In this document: positions 25,115 to 33,147 of the stretch, one piece after another | Layout: each line of letters starts with the position of its first letter | Position numbering within the stretch: position 1 is the first letter of the stretch | Notes under the pieces: generated by a model | Told to the model about the DNA's origin: nothing | The model's input: only the letters and a program-made list of their open reading frames with translations | Database searches by the model: none | Origin: Halobacillus_B rhizosphaerae | GTDB taxonomy: Bacteria > Bacillota > Bacilli > Bacillales > Halobacillaceae | NCBI RefSeq assembly: GCF_046719735.1 | Contig: NZ_JAUTWQ010000011.1 | Location: 1-64,000, forward strand | Direction of reading: 5' to 3' | DNA: 64,000 nt | Made by a program: the position numbers and the translations under genes

Positions 25115-25654
25115 CTATGCAAAGACACGATGAACGGCTCTTTTATAGTCTCCAAAGAAGGAAGGAATGTCCTCTTTATCAAGTCCCGTGGCCATCACTT
25201 CGGCAATGGATTCGTTATACCATTTCTGCTCAGACTTTCCTGCGTTAAAATTCTTCCAGATATCCTCCCCCATAGCGGTATAGTCTTCTTCTAACGAGAG
25301 AAGATTATCGAGTTTATCGGCGACGATTAAGTATTTAATTTCTTTTGCTGCGTTACGCAGTGTATGGATCGTATGCTGCTTTCTTTCTTTCCAGGATTTT
25401 GATTTATCTTCTGTATGGGCAGCTACAATTTTCATAACTTCTGAACTGAATTCTCTTTCAATGTCTAATAGTTCTATCGAGGTGTCTTCTACTACATCGT
25501 GAAGAAATCCTTCGCAAATGACTTCTTCCGGACAGTCGGCATCTTCCAGAATGCGGGCGACTCTTACCGGGTGAACGATGTAGTCCGTATTCGAATTTTT
25601 TCGTTTTTGTCCTTTGTGTGCTTGAGCTGCAAAATTTTCTGCCTTTTCTCTCAT
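25115..25654 (-). CDS. Small HD-domain hydrolase, likely alarmone hydrolase-like (MESH1/SpoT-type)
   Basis: A 179-residue protein with the metal site of RelA/SpoT hydrolase domains: HPVRVARIL, HDVVEDT (the HD plus ED pair) and AADKLDNL near residue 105. Small stand-alone proteins of this type can remove pyrophosphate from (p)ppGpp; others act on other nucleotides. No synthetase domain is present. The first ATG (25699) has no binding site, while that at 25654 follows GGAGGAAAGG, so the latter was chosen. It is monocistronic. The activity is inferred from motifs only. Confidence 0.75.
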   Translation of the reverse strand: MREKAENFAAQAHKGQKRKNSNTDYIVHPVRVARILEDADCPEEVICEGFLHDVVEDTSIELLDIEREFSSEVMKIVAAHTEDKSKSWKERKQHTIHTLRNAAKEIKYLIVADKLDNLLSLEEDYTAMGEDIWKNFNAGKSEQKWYNESIAEVMATGLDKEDIPSFFGDYKRAVHRVFA

Positions 25655-25767
25655 CAATGCCTTTCCTCCTGAAAATGAGTAGTTATAAACGTATTTCACT
25701 GAACCCTGTTCATTTAAACAAACGTTTGATTAAGGTCGTGCAGAAGACTTGCATTTCTTTCTGATGG

Positions 25768-25797
25768 TTGCTTAAATATAACGTAGTGTTATATAAT
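25768..25797 (+). promoter_or_regulatory. Promoter with a small palindrome before the RibF paralogue
   Basis: TTGCTT (25768-25773), an 18-base spacer and TATAAT (25792-25797). The spacer and -10 overlap an inverted repeat TATAAC-5-GTTATA (25777-25793), a possible operator. Confidence 0.5.
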
Positions 25798-25836
25798 AAA
25801 TAAGTTTACTAATAGTTTACAGATAAAGGGGATAGA

Positions 25837-26772
25837 ATGAATATGGATACGATCGAAGTAACTTCCGCCATTCCGCAAAGCTCTGACCCTGTTGTGCTTG
25901 TAATTGGAAAATGGGACGGTTTTCATAAAGGACATCAGCAGCTGGTGGATAAGGCTAAACAGTTAGCCAGTTATGAAGAAAGAGTATCTGTGCTTGGCTT
26001 CGCAGGCCATTCCCGGCCAGGGTGTGCTTTATCTTCCTATGAAGACAGGATTCATGCCTTTAAATCCGCTGGAGCTGATCGATATTACCATATGAATTCT
26101 TCCGAAAATCAGACGATCGAAGAAGTAATCGAGAATTCTATTCGTTCCTTAAATATTAAACGGATGATTATCAGCGAAGATTTCCATTGGGATGAAACCG
26201 ATATGAAGCATTCAGAAGCGGTAGAGGAGGCAGGCCGTAAGAATGATGTCCCTGTGACTGTACTGCCTTCTGCGACCATACATGGTTTAACTATTCAAAG
26301 CTCCACTATACGGACACTAATAAGTAAAGGGCATATGGAAGCTGCTCAATCTATGCTGGGCAGACCTTTTGAAATAACTGGCATCGTTGAAAAAGGAGAG
26401 CAGTTAGGAAGGCAGCTTGGATTTCCTACATTGAACATGGGGGATATTCAGGATTATGTCGAGCTCAGACCGGGTGTGTACCTGGGAATAGTAGATCTAT
26501 CCGATGACTCTTCTTACTATACCTTAGTGAGTGCAGGCTATCGACCGACGGTAAATGGGGACTCCTATAAAGTAGAAGCCTATCTTCTGGATTTTTCAGG
26601 AGATTTATACGGCCGTCAAGTGACATTGAAATTCTTCCGGCACCTTCGAGATGAAGTTAACTTTGAAGGTCTGGATGCTTTAGTGGAACAAATGAAGATG
26701 GATGAATTGGAAGCTAGAAAAATTTTAGGCATTACGGACACCTTAGAAAAGGAGAAATCAAACATGGGGTAG
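25837..26772 (+). CDS. RibF-like riboflavin kinase / FAD synthetase paralogue
   Basis: A 311-residue protein with the two RibF domains. The N-terminal nucleotidyltransferase part holds GKWDGFHKGHQ (normally GxFDGVHxGHQ) and STIRTLISKG. The C-terminal flavokinase part holds GRQLGFPTLN and PGVYLG. Canonical RibF makes FMN and FAD from riboflavin. Several conserved positions differ (W for F in the first motif, EAYLLDFSGDLYG for the usual ESHxxxF), so this may be a second, specialised copy; the housekeeping ribF normally lies next to truB and rpsO. Its last codons overlap the start of the DUF1450 gene. Confidence 0.82.
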   Translation: MNMDTIEVTSAIPQSSDPVVLVIGKWDGFHKGHQQLVDKAKQLASYEERVSVLGFAGHSRPGCALSSYEDRIHAFKSAGADRYYHMNSSENQTIEEVIENSIRSLNIKRMIISEDFHWDETDMKHSEAVEEAGRKNDVPVTVLPSATIHGLTIQSSTIRTLISKGHMEAAQSMLGRPFEITGIVEKGEQLGRQLGFPTLNMGDIQDYVELRPGVYLGIVDLSDDSSYYTLVSAGYRPTVNGDSYKVEAYLLDFSGDLYGRQVTLKFFRHLRDEVNFEGLDALVEQMKMDELEARKILGITDTLEKEKSNMG

Positions 26773-27011
26773 TTGTTGTAGAAATTTGTGATAGCAACTT
26801 AATTAATGTTTTGGATATCGAGAGCATCATTGAATCTGAATATCCAGATGCGGCCGTTCTAAAGAATGATTGTCTTTCTTTTTGCGGACTATGCGCATTA
26901 AAGCCTTATGCTCTCGTAAATAACTCACGCATATTTGCAAAAACACCTGAAGAAGCATTAGATAAAATCCGTACGAAGATTGAAGAAGAATTAGCCATTT
27001 ATGCGGACTAA
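26764..27011 (+). CDS. DUF1450 protein (YuzB-like) with an apparent frameshift after the start codon
   Basis: The frame ending at 27011 encodes a DUF1450-type protein with VVVVEICDSNLI at the start and a C-L-S-F-C-G-L-C motif in the middle. This frame has no usual start codon before TTG 26811, which would remove the conserved first Cys strand. An ATG at 26764 stands 9 bases after AAAGGAG but reads ATG-GGG-TAG, which is also the end of the ribF-like gene. One extra G in the GGGG run, or a -1 slip on it, would give MGVVVVEICDSN. The length is therefore not a multiple of three. It may be a sequence error, a mutation or real frameshifting. Confidence 0.65.
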
Positions 27012-27025
27012 AATGGGGGAGAAGG

Positions 27026-27520
27026 ATGGGTTTTCTGGATTCACTGGTGAGCAGTTTGCGTTTACCAAGGAAAAAAGCAATGTTTCATTTAAATCGCAAG
27101 GGTATGACGAACACGATCCTTTATATGTTCACTTTATTAAGCTTGCTCTTCTTACCCGACTTAATTTTGACCATCCAGCACTTAGATGTTCGGCTTCAGG
27201 AAGTTTCCCGGGGTCTTTACATTTTTCAAGTGCTCTTTTTTTACCCGTTGTTTATTATTTTTATGATCCTTACGGGAATTTCAATCTTAGCAGGCGGGGC
27301 ACTGCTGCTTAAAAGTCTACTTAAGCGCAAGTTGATTTACCAGCAATTATGGAAAATGGTCTCTTATGCGTCTACGCTGCCCTTGATTATCAGTGTGATT
27401 TTGAAACATACTCCCGTGCCCAATTGGATCAGCTTTCTTCTGTTCGTAACCATTTTGTTTGTGTACATTTACCGGATGATCTCAATTTATCCAAAGCTTC
27501 CACAGAAGCGGGTATCATAG
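27026..27520 (+). CDS. DUF1189-like membrane protein
   Basis: A 164-residue membrane protein with four hydrophobic segments (about 30-50, 70-95, 108-125 and 132-152) and a basic N-terminus SLRLPRKKAMFHLNRKG. The start pattern (FLDSLVSSLRLPRKKA then a Tyr-rich first segment) resembles DUF1189 proteins, although those are usually longer; the assignment is tentative. The start follows GGGGGAGAAGG. It lies 14 bases behind the DUF1450 gene, so ribF-like, DUF1450 and this gene may be one transcript, closed by the hairpin at 27.6 kb. Confidence 0.7.
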   Translation: MGFLDSLVSSLRLPRKKAMFHLNRKGMTNTILYMFTLLSLLFLPDLILTIQHLDVRLQEVSRGLYIFQVLFFYPLFIIFMILTGISILAGGALLLKSLLKRKLIYQQLWKMVSYASTLPLIISVILKHTPVPNWISFLLFVTILFVYIYRMISIYPKLPQKRVS

Positions 27521-27612
27521 CATGGGAGAAACCTTGAGAAAACAGACGCAGCATCAAGTGAAGGGTAGAGAAATCTCATTATACAAAGGCAGAAATCCTG
27601 CCTCATGAAATA

Positions 27613-27677
27613 CAAAAATCCGAACGATGATGGAAAAATGCGGTTAACATTTCATCATCGTTCGGATTTTATTTTGT
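27613..27677. terminator. Bidirectional terminator hairpin (CCGAACGATGATG family)
   Basis: AAAATCCGAACGATGATG pairs with the CATCATCGTTCGGATTTT arm ending at 27670; T runs lie on both sides. It separates two convergent transcripts. It is the third close copy of the stem seen at 16.6 and 21.9 kb. Confidence 0.88.
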
Positions 27678-27769
27678 CTAAAGACTACCACCCCAGTCTC
27701 TTTCTGTGTTTAATATACACGAAGCGAAGCTGGTGGTTTCCGTCTTCTTTTTCTTCTCCTCTAATGTTA

Positions 27770-29368
27770 CTAGGATGTCATTTTTGAAGGTTTTTCTTCT
27801 TTAGGTTTTTCTTCCGTTTTATTAGTAAGTCGCAATGGGATTTCTTTCAGGAAGAGAATCAGCACGAACGCACACAACAGAATAAAAGTACCAAATAAAA
27901 ATGAACCGCTTAGGGCAGAGCTGAGCACCTCTCTCATAGTTCCAACGATTTGATTGAAAACAGGCATCATCTGGTCAGGAAGGGTGTCTTTAAATTGAGC
28001 AATTTTGTCCGGATCCATGAGTACTTGAGGATCTTCAATAGCGCCAATATCTTTCATCCCTTTAGTCTGCTCGGCGGTATCGGCAGCCATGGTCGTCATT
28101 TTATCCCTCATGATCATGCTCATGATCGATCCCATAATCGACACCCCGATGGTTCCCCCTGCCTGCCGGAAGAACTGCGAGGCAGAAGTCGCTACGCCGA
28201 GATATTTATGTTCCACCGCATTTTGCACGGTTAATGTCAGTACAGGGAAGGTCAATCCAAGTCCCAGTCCTACCAATATTAAGTTGCGAATCACTCCGAA
28301 CAGAGTGCTATCGACGCTCATTCTGGACATCAAAAACATGCCGATACTCATGACGATTAATCCGATGATCGCAAAGATCTTATAGCGGCCTGTTTTAGTA
28401 ATCAGCTGGCCGCCGATTGTACTTGTGACCACCATACTGAGCATCATAGACATCATAACAAAACCGGTTCTTGTAGCCGAAATTCCAAGTACGCCTTGCA
28501 CAAAGAAAGGCATATACATAATCGCTCCGAACATTCCCATACCCATAAGCAAACCGCCAATATTGGAAATAGAAAAAATGCTGTTTTTAAACAAATGAAG
28601 CGGGATAATCGGATTCTTCGCTTTTGTTTCAATAAAGATAAAGGAAACAAGGGCAATTGCAGACCAGCTGAACAATCCGATGATCACAGCTGAATCCCAG
28701 GCGTACGTTTGGCCGGCCCATGAAAAAGCAAGCAGCAAAGGCACGATAGTTAAAGCAAGAATGACGGCTCCGACAAAGTCCACGGACGTCTTTTCGGCAG
28801 ATTTAACGTTAGGGAACATTTTCCAAATCATAATGAAAGCAACGATACCGAATGGGAGGAAGACCCAGAACACCCAGTTCCAAGCCCACGTATCGACAAT
28901 ATAGCCCCCTAAAGTTGGACCAAATACACTTGCAAGACCAAATACAGAGCTCATTAATCCCTGCCAGCGTCCTCGTTCACGGGGGGCAAACAAATCTCCA
29001 ATCGCTGTGAAAGCAGTAGACATAATCATTCCTCCGCCAAATCCCTGAAGACCGCGGTAAATAATCAATTGGTAAATGTTAACCGAGGTACCCGATAAAA
29101 ACGAGCCTAGAATGAAAATTCCGATCCCCGTTAGAATAAAGGGTTTACGTCCGTAAGTATCGGATAATTTCCCTACAAGAATAGCTGTAATACTCGTAGT
29201 CAGCATATAAATGGTAAAAACCCAGCTGAAATAATCCATCCCGCCGATATCAGCCACAATGATCGGCAGGGCAGTTCCAACAATCGTCTGGTTCAGTGCT
29301 GCAAATAACATAGCAGCCATAATGGCGATCATAATTGTCACCTTTTGTTTGTGCTCTAGATGCTCCAT
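27770..29368 (-). CDS. DHA2 family (EmrB/QacA-type) multidrug efflux MFS transporter
   Basis: A 532-residue proton-driven drug exporter with 14 predicted membrane segments. It shows the MFS motif A version GKLSDTYGRKP near 65, motif C-like GPTLGGYIVDTWAWNWVFWVFLP near 150 and the DHA2-typical FGAIMYMPFFVQGVLG. A GTG one codon upstream is possible, but the ATG at 29368 stands 7 bases from AAAGGAG. It is 32 bases behind a MarR-type regulator gene and is very likely co-transcribed with it, a common arrangement for self-regulated efflux pumps. The substrate is unknown. Confidence 0.92.
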   Translation of the reverse strand: MEHLEHKQKVTIMIAIMAAMLFAALNQTIVGTALPIIVADIGGMDYFSWVFTIYMLTTSITAILVGKLSDTYGRKPFILTGIGIFILGSFLSGTSVNIYQLIIYRGLQGFGGGMIMSTAFTAIGDLFAPRERGRWQGLMSSVFGLASVFGPTLGGYIVDTWAWNWVFWVFLPFGIVAFIMIWKMFPNVKSAEKTSVDFVGAVILALTIVPLLLAFSWAGQTYAWDSAVIIGLFSWSAIALVSFIFIETKAKNPIIPLHLFKNSIFSISNIGGLLMGMGMFGAIMYMPFFVQGVLGISATRTGFVMMSMMLSMVVTSTIGGQLITKTGRYKIFAIIGLIVMSIGMFLMSRMSVDSTLFGVIRNLILVGLGLGLTFPVLTLTVQNAVEHKYLGVATSASQFFRQAGGTIGVSIMGSIMSMIMRDKMTTMAADTAEQTKGMKDIGAIEDPQVLMDPDKIAQFKDTLPDQMMPVFNQIVGTMREVLSSALSGSFLFGTFILLCAFVLILFLKEIPLRLTNKTEEKPKEEKPSKMTS

Positions 29369-29400
29369 CACACTTCTCCTTTAAAAAGTAATTAGTAAGA

Positions 29401-29820
29401 CTATAAGCGGTTAAAAATGCGAATTAACTCTTTGATTTCCTTGCTGGATAACTTGCTAAAGCGTTCTTCCATATAGGCTTCTCGCTTATCATGAAGGCTC
29501 TTAAAGATTTCTGTACCTGTCTCTGTCAGAGTGAAAACGACGACGCGCCTGTCTTGTTCAGACCTGCCTCGTGTAATTAATCCTTTATCAACAAGACGGT
29601 CCATGACAGACGTCGCGTGGCTGTTTGAAACGTTAAGCATAGAAGCAAGACTGGATACATTTTGACAGCTGCTATCGTACATCGCCCTCAAGAAACTAAA
29701 TTCACTGCTGGTGAATCCTTCGCCAAGAATTTCATTTAATTCTTTCTTGAAATCCCTAATAAAAGAACGCATAACAAGTTCGAGTTCTGCAATGAGGTGT
29801 TTGGTTTCTTTATCCTGCAA
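29401..29820 (-). CDS. MarR family transcriptional regulator of the efflux operon
   Basis: A 139-residue winged-helix regulator with the MarR core ASMLNVSNSHATSVMDRLVDKGLITRGRSEQDRRVVVFTLT (recognition helix and wing). The longest frame starts earlier, but a TTG at 29820, 10 bases behind GGAGG, gives the usual length and start (LQDKETKHLIAEL). It precedes the efflux gene on the same strand. A palindrome upstream is a likely operator, so it probably represses its own operon and is released by pump substrates. Confidence 0.87.
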   Translation of the reverse strand: MQDKETKHLIAELELVMRSFIRDFKKELNEILGEGFTSSEFSFLRAMYDSSCQNVSSLASMLNVSNSHATSVMDRLVDKGLITRGRSEQDRRVVVFTLTETGTEIFKSLHDKREAYMEERFSKLSSKEIKELIRIFNRL

Positions 29821-29863
29821 AAAAATCTCTCCTCCATAAATGATTACCATATGAATATTAAAC

Positions 29864-29897
29864 CAAGTTAAATATTTATACAAGAAATATTTACTTG
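29864..29897. promoter_or_regulatory. Putative MarR operator palindrome
   Basis: CAAGTTAAATATTT and AAATATTTACTTG face each other around a 7-base centre, 44 bases before the TTG start of the MarR gene. The arms differ by a single inserted base. Confidence 0.6.
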
Positions 29898-30015
29898 ATT
29901 AATGATATGTAACTATTCTGTCTTTAGACAGTTCCAATAGGACTAAAATAAAGGGAAAAGGAAAGAAAGTATCGAATATAGTTCTCAAATTGATAAACAA
30001 AGGCGGGTCGTCAGT

Positions 30016-30861
30016 ATGAAGAAAGCTTTGGTTCTTCAATCAGATTTCGGCAGTAGTGACGGGGCAGTCAGTGCGATGCATGGAGTGTCCCATTCCGTAG
30101 ATCATCAGTTATCTATCTTTGATTTAACCCATGATATCCCTCCGTTTAACATATGGGAAGCCTCTTACAGGCTATGGCAGACCATGATGTATTGGAAAAA
30201 AGGAACGGTCTTTGTTTCGGTTGTAGATCCAGGAGTGGGTTCGACAAGGCGAAGTCTAGGTGTGAAAACGGGAACAGGACATTTCGTGATTACTCCTGAT
30301 AATGGAACGCTCACTCATATTGATCGTACCGCGGGAATCATCGAAGCAAGAGAAATTGATGAGACGATTAATCGTCTGCCTCATTCTGGTGAGTCGTACA
30401 CCTTTCATGGCAGGGATATCTATGCTTATACCGGAGCTAGACTTGCTGCTGGTGTGATTACTTTTGAGCAGGTAGGTCCGCGTGTGGATGTCCCCTCTTT
30501 AACACATTTAATGGTGAAAAAGCCGCAAATCCACGGAAGAGTAGTAGAGGGACTTATTGATATTCTTGATATACGGTTCGGGAATTTATGGACAAATATT
30601 CAACGCTCTCTGTTTAAAGAAATGAAGGTGGATTATGGGGACACATTGGAGGTAGTTATTCTTCATAATGGCCGCCCCGTTTATCAAAATGAAATGACTT
30701 TTGGCCGCTCGTTTGCAGATACACACATGGGGGAGCCTTTGGTTTATGTTAACTCTCTGGATAATTTAGCGGTGGCGATCAACCAGGGGTCCTTCGCGAA
30801 AGCCTATGGAATCGGTACCGGATCCAATTGGGAGATCAGCTTTCGAAAGGTAAAGGAGTAA
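30016..30861 (+). CDS. SAM hydroxide adenosyltransferase (DUF62, SAM hydrolase)
   Basis: A 281-residue member of the DUF62/fluorinase family, which cleaves S-adenosylmethionine with water to adenosine and methionine. The Asp-Arg-His triad typical of the hydrolases rather than the halogenases is visible: Asp71 in VVDPGVGS, Arg78/79 just behind it and His131 in FHGRDIY. N-terminal QSDFG and the PDNGTL loop bind the adenosine. The physiological purpose is unknown in most bacteria. The binding site before the ATG is weak (AAAGGCGGG). No SAM-related gene is adjacent; the S-box operon is 27 kb away. Confidence 0.88.
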   Translation: MKKALVLQSDFGSSDGAVSAMHGVSHSVDHQLSIFDLTHDIPPFNIWEASYRLWQTMMYWKKGTVFVSVVDPGVGSTRRSLGVKTGTGHFVITPDNGTLTHIDRTAGIIEAREIDETINRLPHSGESYTFHGRDIYAYTGARLAAGVITFEQVGPRVDVPSLTHLMVKKPQIHGRVVEGLIDILDIRFGNLWTNIQRSLFKEMKVDYGDTLEVVILHNGRPVYQNEMTFGRSFADTHMGEPLVYVNSLDNLAVAINQGSFAKAYGIGTGSNWEISFRKVKE

Positions 30862-30944
30862 CCACTTGTAAGCATAATATGAGATTTACAAATATTACTA
30901 TGCTAGAATAACACAGTAAACCTTAATAGAAAGGGAGAATTCAC

Positions 30945-31769
30945 ATGAATACAGTTACCTTGCACGATGGCGTGAAAATGCCGCAGCTTGGATTTGGAGT
31001 CTGGCAAGTAGAAGAAAAAGATGCTGTTCCTGCTGTAACAAAAGCGATTGAAGTTGGTTATCGTTCGATTGATACAGCGGCCATTTATGGAAATGAACGG
31101 CAAGTAGGAGAGGCCATTCGTCAAAGTGGAGTCTCTCGAGAAGATCTGTTCATCACTACGAAAGTGTGGAATAGTGATCAAGGTTACGAGAATACATTAA
31201 AAGCTTTAGATGAAAGTCTGGATAAGCTTGGACTTGAATATGTCGATTTATATTTAATCCACTGGCCGACACCAGAATATGATGATTATGTAGAAACGTA
31301 TAAAGCACTTGAGCAGCTGAAGCATGATGGAAAGGTGAAAGCCATTGGGGTTTGTAATTTTGACACGGATCATCTGCAGCGACTGCTGGATGAATGTGAT
31401 GTTAAACCGGCGATTAACCAGATTGAATGCCACCCATACTTAGCGCAGAATGATGTGAAAGAATTCTGCCGTCAAAAGGGAATTCTAGTAGAAGCGTGGA
31501 GTCCGCTGATGCAGGGTGGAGAAGTTCTTAAGGATGATGTGATTCAATCCATCGCTGAAAAGCATGGAAAAACATCGGCTCAAGTAGTCATACGCTGGCA
31601 CCTGCAGAACGATACGGTAGTGATTCCGAAATCGGTAACTCCTCACCGTATAGAAGAAAACTTTGATGTGTTTGACTTTGAACTAAGTGCAGAGGAAATG
31701 GACCAAATCCACGGACTGGACCGCGGAGAACGTAAAGGACCTAAACCTGCAGAAATGAATAAAAGGTAA
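30945..31769 (+). CDS. Aldo/keto reductase (YvgN/YtbE-like)
   Basis: A 274-residue NADPH-dependent reductase with an (alpha/beta)8 barrel. The catalytic tetrad is visible as Asp43 and Tyr48 (DTAAIYGNE), Lys73 (TTKVWN) and His106 (LIHWP). The C-terminal IPKSVTPHRIEENFDVFDFEL binds NADP. Close relatives in B. subtilis (YvgN, YtbE) reduce glyoxal and methylglyoxal and a broad range of aldehydes. The start follows AAAGGGAG. It is transcribed alone and ended by a strong terminator. Confidence 0.93.
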   Translation: MNTVTLHDGVKMPQLGFGVWQVEEKDAVPAVTKAIEVGYRSIDTAAIYGNERQVGEAIRQSGVSREDLFITTKVWNSDQGYENTLKALDESLDKLGLEYVDLYLIHWPTPEYDDYVETYKALEQLKHDGKVKAIGVCNFDTDHLQRLLDECDVKPAINQIECHPYLAQNDVKEFCRQKGILVEAWSPLMQGGEVLKDDVIQSIAEKHGKTSAQVVIRWHLQNDTVVIPKSVTPHRIEENFDVFDFELSAEEMDQIHGLDRGERKGPKPAEMNKR

Positions 31770-31773
31770 AGGA

Positions 31774-31806
31774 GGAGGGCGCCGGAGAGGCGCTCTTTTT
31801 TTGTGG
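31774..31806 (+). terminator. Terminator of the aldo/keto reductase gene
   Basis: GAGGGCGCC, a 5-base loop, GGCGCTC and seven T directly after the stop codon. Confidence 0.85.
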
Positions 31807-31809
31807 TGA

Positions 31810-32015
31810 GATAGAAGGAGTTTTGGATGTGATAGAAAGAAAATTTGGAGCGATAGAGGTGATTTCAGTGATAATGATCAGTCGATAGAAAGGCCAAGGT
31901 GCGATAGAAACAGAGGAATAGTAGATAGAATCACTTTAAGAAACGATAGAATTGAATGAAGCTCCGATAAAAAGTTAAATAAAGAAGGATAGATCCAATA
32001 ATCGGAGCGATAGAA
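31810..32015 (+). repeat. Phased GATAGAA repeat array, period about 21 bases
   Basis: GATAGAA or a one-base variant starts at 31810, 31831, 31852, 31884, 31903, 31924, 31945, 31966, 31988 and 32009, with a weaker GATAAT at 31870. Most steps are 21 bases (six exactly 21, one 22, one 19); the 31852-31884 gap is irregular. The spacers of about 14 bases are unrelated in sequence and purine-rich. The base before the core is most often C. The array fills the whole gap between the reductase terminator and the NERD-domain gene. It could be a set of protein-binding sites on one DNA face, or a leader RNA element. Confidence 0.85.
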
Positions 32016-32094
32016 AAATCTTGAAATAAGAAAGGAGTTTTTTTCTTTTAAGGAGAATAAGAAAAGGAGTTCGTTTAAGAAAGGAAATGGTTGA

Positions 32095-33057
32095 ATGATT
32101 GTAAAGCAGCGCTCACTCCCTTTAAGGTTGAGGAAATTAGAGTCCCTCACCCGAAGGCTCCACCCCCATCATCCGAAGCTCTCCCTCATCAATGACAACT
32201 ACAGAAGATTAAAGGCAGGATTTTCGGGCGAGCAGTCGCTTGAATTTTACCTCGGTTTATTACCACAGACGAATGACCTCATTTTGCATGACCTCCGGCT
32301 ATTCGATGGCCAGCGTTTCTTCCAAATTGACACGCTTATCCTCACTTCTTCTTTTTTTCTCATTATTGAAGTAAAGAATATCTCAGGCGTAATTACCCTT
32401 GACCAACAAGTTCATCAGCTTATTCGAGGGAATGAAAATAAAGAGGAAGTGTTTCCTGATCCTGTCATTCAAGCGGAAAGACAAAAAGAACAATTAGAGA
32501 ATTTTTTGCTGGAGCATTTTTCAATGGCAGTACCTGTTGATTTTCTAGTTGCGTTTACTCATCGAAAAGTCATGATTAAATTCAAAAATAAAGAGAGTCA
32601 CCCAGCACTACTTCGTGCTGAAGGAATTCCTAAAAGAGTCCAATCTATGAAAATGACCTATCCTAACGAAGTCATTGATCAGGACCGTCTTTACCAACTC
32701 AGCAGTCAGTTAATAGAAAAACATCTGGAACCCAAAGCTGACTTGTTTCAGCAGTACGAACTGAAACTAAATGAAATTCGCACGGGAGTCCAGTGTCCTG
32801 GATGCGATCAATACGCAATGATAAGAATTAAAGGGAAATGGCGATGTCCTTTATGTAACAAAATTTCAAGCAACGCCCATGCAGCTGCTTTGCAGGATTA
32901 TAAATACTTAATTCATGAAAGGATCTCCAATCAAGAAGCTCGTCGTTTTTTACATTTGGATTCTCCTGCTGCTGCGAACAGGCTACTGAATAAACTAGCC
33001 TGTGATAAGACTGGAGTGAACCGCTGGAGAAGGTACGTCCTGCCAGATGCTCCTTAA
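32095..33057 (+). CDS. NERD-domain (nuclease-related) protein with zinc ribbon
   Basis: A 320-residue protein with a NERD domain (about residues 40-150): GFSGEQSLEFYLGLL, then FQIDTLILTSSFFLIIEVKNISG, which holds the Asp and Glu-x-Lys of a PD-(D/E)xK-like nuclease core. A zinc ribbon follows at about 233-253 (CPGC...CPLC), and the tail (SNQEARRFLHLDSPAAANRLLNKL) looks like a helix-turn-helix unit. NERD proteins are thought to act on DNA, but few have been tested. The start is an ATG behind AAGGAAA. The GATAGAA array lies directly upstream and uvsE follows after 90 bases. Confidence 0.85.
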   Translation: MIVKQRSLPLRLRKLESLTRRLHPHHPKLSLINDNYRRLKAGFSGEQSLEFYLGLLPQTNDLILHDLRLFDGQRFFQIDTLILTSSFFLIIEVKNISGVITLDQQVHQLIRGNENKEEVFPDPVIQAERQKEQLENFLLEHFSMAVPVDFLVAFTHRKVMIKFKNKESHPALLRAEGIPKRVQSMKMTYPNEVIDQDRLYQLSSQLIEKHLEPKADLFQQYELKLNEIRTGVQCPGCDQYAMIRIKGKWRCPLCNKISSNAHAAALQDYKYLIHERISNQEARRFLHLDSPAAANRLLNKLACDKTGVNRWRRYVLPDAP

Positions 33058-33147
33058 AATTTCAGCGGTATAAAACATCGAAAGCTATAGGATATTAAGT
33101 TTCAGGGAAAAGTAACCAGACAGCTTTTTATATAAAGGAGAAAATTT

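Noticed and set aside
31810..32015. Reading the GATAGAA array as a CRISPR
   Set aside because: The repeated core is only 7 bases and the spacers about 14; no cas gene is near. A phased site array fits better.
31878..32150. A 90-codon minus-strand frame over the GATAGAA array
   Set aside because: The 21-base period keeps a frame open by chance (seven codons per unit); there is no start signal and it runs into the NERD gene.
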